Below, one piece after another: positions 1 through 4,948 of a stretch of DNA of 5,083 nt (position 1 is its first letter; the number at the start of each line of letters is the position of its first letter). The stretch lies in NCBI GenBank assembly GCA_945874855.1, contig CAMCIP010000171.1, forward strand, positions 1 through 5,083, given 5' to 3'. The stretch is from Brevundimonas vancanneytii (GTDB lineage: Bacteria > Pseudomonadota > Alphaproteobacteria > Caulobacterales > Caulobacteraceae). The notes beneath the pieces were generated by a model, which was not told where the DNA came from, did no database searches, and saw nothing but the letters and a program-made list of their open reading frames with translations. A program made the position numbers and the translations under genes.

Positions 1-262
1 GCGGGAAATGCCAGCCCATGTCGTGAGGCACACACTTCGACACGAAATGGCCCCCGTTTGGTCCTGCACCCGCCGGGATGGGGGATGAGTGTCCACTCAT
101 CGGCTCGCCGGGATCCGGAACGGATCTGGTCCTGAACAGCCCCCCCAGCCCCCCGGTTCGTTTCGAACAGGGTTCTGGCGGGCCGATGCTTCCTCCAAGC
201 GAGACGGCCGCTTCGCCATCCCCTCCCCCCTCCAGGCGGGGCGGTCGTACTCGCCGGAGGGC
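1..262. other. Flank downstream of degP, no convincing gene
   Basis: No gene here is firmly supported. The stretch is rich in dyads: a perfect 8-bp-arm palindrome at 84-101, GATCCG/CGGATC at 112-126 and GTTCG/CGAAC at 156-168. The 9-mer CGCCGGGAT occurs directly repeated at 71-79 and 106-114, on either side of the first palindrome. Read on the minus strand, long G runs lie at about 141-155 and 220-232. Two tiny minus-strand frames exist: 219 down to 97 (40 aa, behind a GGAGG-type ribosome site) and 100 down to the window edge (33 aa, unfinished), overlapping as ATGA. About one third of their codons end in A or T, unlike the confirmed genes, so I do not call them genes. No hairpin followed by a T-run, which would mark a clear terminator for degP, was seen. 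Confidence 0.5.
84..101. repeat. Perfect inverted repeat, 8-bp arms
   Basis: GATGAGTG at 84-91 and CACTCATC at 94-101 are exact reverse complements separated by two bases. As DNA this is a near-continuous palindrome that could be a dimeric protein site. As RNA a 2-nt loop is too tight, so the hairpin would have to open at least one pair. No T-run follows on either strand, so it is not a standard intrinsic terminator. It lies 162 bp beyond the degP stop, and CGCCGGGAT flanks it on both sides in direct orientation. Its function is unknown. Confidence 0.6.
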
Positions 263-1591
263 TCAGCCCCCCAGAATGATCTCGAGGTCTTCGGTGCCGC
301 GCCGGACGGTCAGGGTGCGCGCGCCCTCGGCGCCGAGCGCGCCCGTGGCGCCGGCCATGTCCGACACCGGCAGGCCGTCGATGGCGGTGATGACGTCACC
401 GGCCCGCAGGTCGGATCCGGCCGCGGGCGAGCCCGCCTCGACCGATTCGACCAGCAGCCCCGCGGGCTCGCCACTCGCCGTCGCCAGGGTCGCGCCTTGA
501 AGGACCAGCCGGTCCAGACCGACCACCAGGCCGTCCGGACGGGCCATGCGGACCTCGACCTCACCGGCCATCTCCGCACCGTCGCGCAGCCAGACGATCC
601 GCAGGCGGGTTCCCGGCTGGGCGATGCCGACGGTGGCCAGGACCGACCCGGCATTGGCCACCGGCCGGGCGTGGATGCGGGTGATGACGTCGTCGCGGCG
701 CAGGCCGGCAGACTCGGCCGGGGACCCCGGGGCCACGTCCAGAACCACGGCGCCGCGCACGATGCCGAGGCCCAGTTCGCGCGACCGCTCGGCCGTCAGC
801 GAGCCGAGCATGGCCCCGATCTCGCCGCGCCGCACCTCGCCGAAGGTCAGCAACTGGTCGACGACCACCATCATGATGCGCGAGGGCACGGCGAAGGCGA
901 TGCCGTCGTTGCCGCCGCCGCCGCCCGACAGGATGGAGGTGTTGACCCCGATCAGCCGTCCGCGGCTGTCCAGCAGCGGCCCGCCGGAATTGCCCGAGTT
1001 CACGGCCGCGTCGGTCTGGATGTAGTCCTCGACGGCGTCGCCCAGGCCGGAGCGGTTCAGGCCCGAGACCATGCCCATGGTCACAGTCTGGTCGAGGCCC
1101 AGCGGATAGCCGACCGCGAAGGCGATGTCCCCGGTGCGCAGGGTCTCGGAATCGGCCACCTCGACCTGGGTCAGACCGACGGCGTCGATGCGCAGCACGG
1201 CGATGTCGGTGGCCTTGTCCGCGCCGACCAGGGTGGCGTCCAGCAGGCGGCCGTCCAGCAGGTCGATGGTGAATTTGGTGCCGTTCTCGACCACATGCTG
1301 GTTGGTCACGACGATGCCCGCCCGGGCGTCGATGATGACGCCCGATCCGGTGGACAGGGGCTTGGGCTCGCGCGCGCCGGAGGTCGGCCCCTCCGACTGG
1401 CCGAGTGTCGTGACCTGGACCACCGCCGGCAGGGAGCGCTCCAGGCCGGCGGCGAAGGTGAAGACCCCGCGCCGCTCGTCATAGGGGGCCGGCCCCGCCG
1501 TCTGGGCTGCGGCGGCGACAGGGACCAGGGCGGGCAGGGCCGCGCCCATCAGGAGGACGAGGCAGAGGCGGGTGCGGGCGATGCGGGTCAT
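263..1591 (-). CDS. degP: Periplasmic HtrA/DegP-type serine endoprotease with two PDZ domains
   Basis: This is a trypsin-like serine protease of the Do/HtrA family. Such proteins degrade or chaperone misfolded proteins in the periplasm. From the ATG at 1591 it is 442 aa. A signal peptide covers about residues 1-30: Arg-rich start, hydrophobic core, then AAAAQ. The protease domain is about 50-250 with a complete triad: His99 in TNQHVV, Asp129 in ATDIAVL and Ser202 in GNSGGPL. Two PDZ domains follow at about 254-348 and 355-440, each with a SPA.(S/G) stretch and a GDVI/DDVI strand. The loop before the catalytic core is short compared with E. coli DegP, which fits a DegQ-like subtype. An in-frame TTG at 1603 is possible, but GGA sits 7 nt before the ATG, and the protein from the ATG begins directly with a good signal peptide. 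It is the third gene of the regulator-kinase-protease operon, 27 nt after the kinase stop. The family is certain; degP versus degQ naming is not. Confidence 0.93.
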   Translation of the reverse strand: MTRIARTRLCLVLLMGAALPALVPVAAAAQTAGPAPYDERRGVFTFAAGLERSLPAVVQVTTLGQSEGPTSGAREPKPLSTGSGVIIDARAGIVVTNQHVVENGTKFTIDLLDGRLLDATLVGADKATDIAVLRIDAVGLTQVEVADSETLRTGDIAFAVGYPLGLDQTVTMGMVSGLNRSGLGDAVEDYIQTDAAVNSGNSGGPLLDSRGRLIGVNTSILSGGGGGNDGIAFAVPSRIMMVVVDQLLTFGEVRRGEIGAMLGSLTAERSRELGLGIVRGAVVLDVAPGSPAESAGLRRDDVITRIHARPVANAGSVLATVGIAQPGTRLRIVWLRDGAEMAGEVEVRMARPDGLVVGLDRLVLQGATLATASGEPAGLLVESVEAGSPAAGSDLRAGDVITAIDGLPVSDMAGATGALGAEGARTLTVRRGTEDLEIILGG

Positions 1592-1618
1592 TCGGATTTC
1601 CAACTTCAGGGCCCCACG

Positions 1619-3031
1619 CTAGCGCGAGAACCGCGCCGTGACGACTGTGCCCGGATCGGCGGACGAAATCTCCAGACTTCCCCCATGGCGACGCATGACG
1701 GCGCGCACGAAGGGCAGGCCCATGCCGTGGCTCGTCTCGCCGTCGGCCGACGGTTCCGCGCCGAAGCCGGGCCCCCGGTCGGTCACGGTCAGGACGGCGC
1801 CCGCGCCCTCGGCCCGGACGTCCAGGGTCACGCGCCCGCCGTCGGGCGAGAATTTCACCGCATTGTCCGCCAGGTTGATCAGGGCGCGCTGGATCAGGGA
1901 GCGCACGCCGAGGATCTCGGCGGGCCCGCCCTCGACCGCCACGGTCACGCCGCGGGCCCCGGCCAGGGGCTCGTAGAGCTCGGCCACGGCGCGCAGCACC
2001 TGGGCCAGGTCGATCCGCTCGAAGGCCCAGGCCTGGCCGTCGCGCAGCATCAGGGTCTCGGCCATGGCCTGGCTGAGGCGGTTCAGGTCGGCGCGCGCCT
2101 CGTCCAGCAGGCGGCGGCGTTCGGGGGCGGTGCGGGCCTCTTCCAGGGCGTCCAGCCGCGCCGTCGCCCGGGCCAGCGGGGTGCGGAAGTCGTGGGCCAG
2201 CTGGTCCGAGGAATCCCGCAGCCAGGACATCAGCTCGTCCAGCCGGTCCAGCGTCTGATTGACCAGTACGGTCAGCTCGGTCAGTTCCGGCGCCACCCCC
2301 TGTTCGGGCGCCCGCCGCGTCAGGTCGCCGATCGCCGCCCCCTGGAGCGCCCGGCTGACGGCGGCCAGCGCCGTGGTCAGCCGGCCGCGGGCGAGCACGG
2401 CCCCGGCCAGGGCGGTGACCAGGATCAGCCCCGCCGTCGCCGCCACCGAGGCCACAGCCCAGGCCCAGGCCTGACCGAGCGGGGCCACGACCCGGCCGAC
2501 GCGGATGTCGAGGGCGCCGACGGATTTGCGCACCATGACCACGTCGACGGCCCGGCCGGGACACAGGGTCCCGCGCGCCAGTCGCACGGCATAGACGGCC
2601 TCGCCCAGCCGCGGCAGGCGGTCGGCGCGGGCGTCCTCCAGCGCGGCCAGACCCGCCGGCTTGCCGACGGGGGCGCGGATGAAGCGCACCCCGGCCCCGC
2701 CGCGGCCGGTGCGGCAGGTCTCCTCCAGGGTCACCTCGCCGCGGTCGACCGGCCCGTCCTGGAAGGCCGACAGCCAGGCCGAGAGATAGGCGGCGTCGGC
2801 CTCGGTCACCGCGCCGAGGGCCAGCCCCTCCTGGCCGCCCAGTTTGGAGGCCATGGCGGCATAGTCGGCGAGCGCCGCCAGGGCCGCCTGTTTGCGCTGT
2901 TCGGCGCGCACGGCCAGACCGGTGACCACCAGCGAGCCGCTGAGCGCCAGGGCCGCGGCCACGCCGACGCCGACCGACAGCTGGGCCAGGGTGCGGCGGC
3001 CCAGCCAGCCGCTGAGGCCGCGACCGGCCAT
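1619..3031 (-). CDS. Transmembrane sensor histidine kinase (HAMP-HisKA-HATPase)
   Basis: This is an inner-membrane sensor kinase of 470 aa. It autophosphorylates on a histidine and passes the phosphate to the regulator encoded just upstream. Visible in order are a first membrane segment (about 19-41), a periplasmic sensor region (about 42-187) with two cysteines (C106, C157), a second membrane segment (about 188-214), and a HAMP linker (about 215-267). The H-box follows with phospho-acceptor His280 in AHDFRTPLAR. The ATPase domain has the N-box INLADNAVKF (N386, N390), the G1 box DRGPGFG (418-424) and the G2 box GMGLPF (436-441), so all catalytic boxes are present. The frame is open further upstream, but the ATG at 3031 is chosen because it falls 2 nt after the regulator stop and the protein then starts right before the first membrane segment. 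Tight spacing suggests translational coupling. I see no known ligand-binding fold in the sensor region, so the signal is unknown. An envelope-stress role is inferred from the degP neighbour. Confidence 0.92.
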   Translation of the reverse strand: MAGRGLSGWLGRRTLAQLSVGVGVAAALALSGSLVVTGLAVRAEQRKQAALAALADYAAMASKLGGQEGLALGAVTEADAAYLSAWLSAFQDGPVDRGEVTLEETCRTGRGGAGVRFIRAPVGKPAGLAALEDARADRLPRLGEAVYAVRLARGTLCPGRAVDVVMVRKSVGALDIRVGRVVAPLGQAWAWAVASVAATAGLILVTALAGAVLARGRLTTALAAVSRALQGAAIGDLTRRAPEQGVAPELTELTVLVNQTLDRLDELMSWLRDSSDQLAHDFRTPLARATARLDALEEARTAPERRRLLDEARADLNRLSQAMAETLMLRDGQAWAFERIDLAQVLRAVAELYEPLAGARGVTVAVEGGPAEILGVRSLIQRALINLADNAVKFSPDGGRVTLDVRAEGAGAVLTVTDRGPGFGAEPSADGETSHGMGLPFVRAVMRRHGGSLEISSADPGTVVTARFSR

Positions 3032-3033
3032 GC

Positions 3034-3825
3034 TCAGCCGGCCCCGCCGAGGTCGCGGAACACCAGACTCTGGCTGCGGGCCGAGACGATCAGGGGGTGC
3101 ATGGCGTCGGGCACCTCCGGGCACTGTTCCTTGAGACGCTTGCGCAGGGCCGAGATGCGGGCGTCGATGATGTTGACGAAATTGTCGGGCAGGAAATTCC
3201 ACTCCACCCAGCAGCGGTCCCACAGCATGGTCTTGGTCACCGGCTGGCCGCGCGCGCCCATCAGCTCCGACACGATGGCGAACTCCAGCGGCGACAGGTC
3301 GATGACCCGCTCGCCCAGCTTCAGGGTGCGGGCGCCGGGCGACAGGCGGAAGGGCCCGTTGACCAGTTCGGCGGCCGGGCCCGGCGCGCGGCGCGCGGTG
3401 CGGCGCAGCTGGGCGGCGATGCGGGCCAGCAGCTCCTCGTCGCCGACGGGCTTGGCCAGATAGTCGTCGGCGCCCGACAGCAGGCCGTCGACCTTCTGCC
3501 GCTCGCCGCCCAGGGCCGTCAGCATCAGGGCCGGGGCCTCGGCCGAGGGGCCGCCCGAGGCGCGCACCCGCTTCAGCGTCTCCAGCCCGTCCAGACCGGC
3601 CGTCAGCCGGTCCAGGATCATCACGTCATAGGCGCGCCCGGCGGCGGCGGTCAGCGCCCCCTCGCCCGCGTCGAACCGGTCCACGATCGCGAACCCGGCC
3701 CGGCGCAGCCGCGCCTCGACATGTTCGGCCAGGGCCGGATCATCCTCCAGCAACAGGGCCGACCGCCCGGCGAACACCGGCCCCAGCAGGGCGAAGGCGT
3801 CGTCCTCGATCCCGGTCTCCGACAT
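3034..3825 (-). CDS. OmpR/PhoB-family response regulator
   Basis: This is a two-component transcription factor of 263 aa and the likely partner of the kinase that follows. The receiver domain (about 21-140) keeps every key residue: acidic cluster E27-D28-D29, phospho-acceptor Asp72 in ILDRLTAG, Thr103 in MLTAL and Lys125 in AKPV. A winged-helix DNA-binding domain follows (about 155-258), with LSPLEFAIVSELM typical of the OmpR class and helix residues near NFVNIIDARISALRKRL. The N-terminus carries about 20 residues ahead of the first beta strand, slightly longer than usual. The C-terminal hairpin reads SARSQSLVFRD instead of the common RGVGY(R/K)F. The ATG at 3825 has a ribosome site (AGGGG, 7-nt spacer). 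It is the first gene of the operon, preceded by about 620 bp without a gene. Its targets are unknown; self-regulation and control of degP are inferences from gene order. Confidence 0.93.
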   Translation of the reverse strand: MSETGIEDDAFALLGPVFAGRSALLLEDDPALAEHVEARLRRAGFAIVDRFDAGEGALTAAAGRAYDVMILDRLTAGLDGLETLKRVRASGGPSAEAPALMLTALGGERQKVDGLLSGADDYLAKPVGDEELLARIAAQLRRTARRAPGPAAELVNGPFRLSPGARTLKLGERVIDLSPLEFAIVSELMGARGQPVTKTMLWDRCWVEWNFLPDNFVNIIDARISALRKRLKEQCPEVPDAMHPLIVSARSQSLVFRDLGGAG

Positions 3826-3832
3826 GACTGCG

Positions 3833-3837
3833 CCCCT
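3833..3837 (-). promoter_or_regulatory. Ribosome binding site of the response regulator
   Basis: On the minus strand AGGGG lies 7 nt before the ATG at 3825. It supports that start, although the N-terminus runs about 20 residues ahead of the receiver core. Confidence 0.6.
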
Positions 3838-3960
3838 ACTGTCCCGACCCGGACGATGGCGCGCGGGGGCGGCGGGGGCAAGTCGCGGGGACCAGACGGT
3901 TTCTGACGTGCCTGTGCGCCCCGTCGCCGGGGGCGCGGGGATCGGAGGGCGGGCGGAGCG

Positions 3961-3976
3961 CCGGGCCTTCGCCCGG
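3961..3976. repeat. Perfect 6-bp hairpin, CTTC loop
   Basis: CCGGGC at 3961-3966 pairs with GCCCGG at 3971-3976 across a CTTC loop. On the plus strand it is followed by seven purine-rich bases and only then TTTT, so it is a poor intrinsic terminator. For the leftward operon it would lie in the promoter or 5' leader region, about 135 nt before the regulator start. Its role is unknown. Confidence 0.45.
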
Positions 3977-3995
3977 AGAAAAGAGTTTTACCGTT

Positions 3996-4011
3996 TCGAC
4001 GAAGATCGACG
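3996..4011. promoter_or_regulatory. Possible regulator site: TCGACG direct repeat, 10-bp period
   Basis: TCGACG occurs at 3996-4001 and again at 4006-4011, start to start 10 bp. OmpR-family dimers commonly bind two direct half-sites about one helical turn apart, so this could be an operator for the regulator encoded about 170 bp away. It lies beside the A/T-richer patch that may hold the promoter. A six-base repeat in G+C-rich DNA can also arise by chance, so this is only a candidate. Confidence 0.2.
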
Positions 4012-4109
4012 CTCCGCGCGGTGGTTTGGCGGAAGCCGCGCGGCGGGTGGCGCTGTTCACGCCTTACCGCGGTCGCCTCCGGCGGGCGGGCTGCCCCTGC
4101 AGGCAATCC

Positions 4110-4121
4110 CGGACCGGTCCG
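4110..4121. repeat. 12-bp perfect palindrome
   Basis: CGGACCGGTCCG reads the same on both strands with no spacer. It sits in the gene-free stretch about 285 bp upstream of the response regulator start. It could be a dimer-binding site, but nothing else in the sequence assigns a role. Confidence 0.4.
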
Positions 4122-4173
4122 AGTATCCCCCTCGACCCTTGCCGGGGACCATCTCGTGGTGATCCCCCTCGGC

Positions 4174-4193
4174 CGGGCGGCTTGCGCCGCCCG
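4174..4193. repeat. 8-bp-stem hairpin, TTGC loop
   Basis: CGGGCGGC at 4174-4181 pairs perfectly with GCCGCCCG at 4186-4193 across TTGC. It is very stable, but no T-run follows on either strand, so it is not a canonical terminator. It lies 40-50 bp from the 12-bp palindrome and just after the second copy of the ATCCCCCTCG repeat, in an apparently structured part of the gene-free stretch. Confidence 0.45.
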
Positions 4194-4447
4194 CCCCGCT
4201 CCAACCGCTCCCGCCGCTCGCCAAGGTCGCAGGCCTTACGAGCCCTCCATTGCGACGGGACCTGGAGAGTGTGCGGGAGGTTTTGGGTGCGGCGGGCTGA
4301 AGAGGGCGGGAGTGGCTGTGGGCGTTGAAAGGCTTGAGGAAATCGAAGCGGGGTCCCCGAGCCGGTGGGGTCTGACCATGCGCAGCCCTCGCTCAAGGGC
4401 AGCGGCGGAGTGCGGAGCGAGTCGCTGGCGAGCGGGGCTGTTCAACA

Positions 4448-4492
4448 GGTTCATCACCAAGGACACCAAGAGGGCACCAAGGACACCAAGGG
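4448..4492 (+). repeat. Left arm of the inverted repeat (four CACCAAG units)
   Basis: Reading inward, the arm starts GGTTCATCACCAAGG and contains four CACCAAG units. The first and second, and the third and fourth, are separated by GA; an AGGG spacer splits the pairs. Compared with the right arm read inward, it differs at only five positions: one near the outer edge, one at the first unit junction, and three in the central spacer. Similarity stops at the outer GGTTC and at the inner GGG. It lies immediately after the stop codon of the enclosed gene. Confidence 0.85.
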
Positions 4493-4493
4493 C

Positions 4494-4871
4494 TCAGACG
4501 ACCAAGCGGCGGATGCCGTTCTTGATCAGGACGGAGTTGAAATTGATGAGGTAACCGAGTCGGACGCGGGAGAAGCGGAGGTAGGTGAGAAGCTGGGCGA
4601 CATGGATCGACGCCAAGGCGTCGATCGATTTGACCTCCACCACCACCTGCCGTTCTATCAGGAGGTCCAGCCGAAAGCCGACGTCGATGCTGACGTCGCC
4701 ATAGGTGACCGGCACTCCGACCTGCCGCTCGACGTTGAGCCCCCGTTGCCTCAGCTCCTCGGCGAGACACGCCTCATAGACCGACTCCAGAAGCCCGGGC
4801 CCCAGCGCGCGATGCACGGTGAGCGCCGCATCGACGACGGTGCGCCCGATGCGATCCACCTCGTCCGACAC
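4494..4871 (-). CDS. GxxExxY family protein, PD-(D/E)XK nuclease-like
   Basis: From GTG at 4871 this is 125 aa, the family's usual size. The defining motif is G26-LL-E29-SV-Y32, preceded by the typical DAALTVHRALGPG stretch. Asp69 in FRLDLLI, Glu79-x-Lys81 in VEVKS and Gln93 in QLLTYL match the D...ExK...Q core of PD-(D/E)XK nuclease folds. The C-terminus LINFNSVLIKNGIRRLVV is complete and typical, so the gene looks intact. No substrate or activity can be read from the sequence, and the biological role of the family is poorly established. An alternative in-frame ATG at 4901 lies inside the repeat arm, with AAGGG 8 nt before it, and would add ten residues beginning MHQGHQG. The frame stays open to an ATG at 4952, beyond the element and overlapping the end of hslV, which is unlikely. 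About 86% of codons end in G or C, slightly less than its neighbours, which weakly suggests transfer. Confidence 0.88.
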   Translation of the reverse strand: MSDEVDRIGRTVVDAALTVHRALGPGLLESVYEACLAEELRQRGLNVERQVGVPVTYGDVSIDVGFRLDLLIERQVVVEVKSIDALASIHVAQLLTYLRFSRVRLGYLINFNSVLIKNGIRRLVV

Positions 4872-4880
4872 AACCCCGGT

Positions 4881-4925
4881 CCCTTGGTGTCCTTGGTGCA
4901 TCCTTGGTGCCCTTGGTGAGGAACC
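4881..4925 (-). repeat. Right arm of the inverted repeat (four CACCAAGG units)
   Basis: Read on the minus strand toward the gene, it starts GGTTCCTCACCAAGGG and has four CACCAAGG units, matching the left arm at 40 of 45 positions. The central spacer contains an ATG (4901-4899) in frame with the enclosed gene. AAGGG stretches in the repeat precede both candidate start codons at ribosome-site distance (8 and 9 nt). The arm may thus double as the translation leader. Its outer edge is 23 bp from the hslV stop. Confidence 0.85.
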
Positions 4926-4948
4926 CCTTCGCCACGGCAAATGCCCCC

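Larger units (their letters stand above)
3838..4447. other. Long gene-free stretch upstream of the regulator operon
   Basis: I see no supportable gene here on either strand. Open frames crossing it lack recognisable motifs and look like products of high G+C. It must hold the promoter for the leftward regulator-kinase-degP operon. The A/T-richer patch around 3977-4008 is the best place for it, but no convincing -35/-10 pair could be fixed. Structure inside includes a perfect hairpin at 3961-3976, TCGACG twice one helical turn apart at 3996-4011, a 12-bp palindrome at 4110-4121, ATCCCCCTCG repeated directly at 4125-4134 and 4162-4171, an 8-bp-stem hairpin at 4174-4193, GTCGCA/TGCGAC at 4226-4231 and 4251-4256, and CTCGCTC/GAGCGAG at 4388-4394 and 4415-4421. 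It may include a structured leader, a small RNA or decayed DNA. No tRNA or rRNA was recognised. Confidence 0.5.
4448..4925. mobile_element. Compact GxxExxY cassette bounded by inverted repeats
   Basis: A 478-bp unit consists of two 45-bp inverted repeats (4448-4492 and 4881-4925, 40 of 45 positions identical) with a single nuclease-like gene between them. The gene stop codon begins 1 nt inside the left arm and its preferred start lies 9 nt inside the right arm, so essentially nothing else fits. The unit sits in the gap 23 bp after the hslV stop. There is no transposase gene and no clear target-site duplication at the outer edges. I recall similar repeated A/C/G-rich arrays beside GxxExxY genes in other bacteria, but cannot confirm that here. 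Mobility is inferred from architecture: it may move in trans with another enzyme, spread by recombination, or be an old insertion. Confidence 0.5.

Noticed and set aside
117..175. Possible SOS (LexA) box from GAAC and GTTC copies
   Set aside because: The alphaproteobacterial box needs GTTC-N7-GTTC. Here the copies are separated by 12 bases (GAAC at 118 and 134; GTTC at 156 and 172).
97..219. The 40-codon frame as an SdhAF4 (DUF1674) protein
   Set aside because: Only a short GG...GPDPFR resemblance exists. The defining YGDWE tail is absent from all frames nearby.
1591..1603. TTG at 1603 as the degP start
   Set aside because: It has no well-spaced ribosome site. The ATG at 1591 is preceded by GGA at 7 nt and begins directly with a good signal peptide.
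1479..2564. A 361-codon minus-strand frame inside the kinase gene
   Set aside because: It overlaps the kinase in another frame, its product is Arg/Gly/Pro-rich without motifs, and the kinase frame shows all its conserved boxes.
89..3463. A 1124-codon open frame on the plus strand spanning the degP, kinase and regulator genes
   Set aside because: It is antisense to three genes with complete catalytic motifs. Its product is low-complexity (G, Q, R, H, P, A) with no domain, and such open antisense frames are expected where sense codons end in G or C.
3961..3990. Hairpin plus TTTT as an intrinsic terminator on the plus strand
   Set aside because: Seven purine-rich bases separate the stem from a run of only four T, and no plus-strand gene precedes it.
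4021..4919. Plus-strand frames crossing the gene-free stretch and the cassette
   Set aside because: They read through the inverted repeat arm (giving KDTKRAPRTPR-like stretches) and antisense to the GxxExxY gene. No family resemblance.
4454..4919. CACCAAGG repeats as a CRISPR array
   Set aside because: Units are only 7-8 bases with 1-4 base spacers, the two arrays are inverted relative to each other and separated by a gene, and no cas gene is present.
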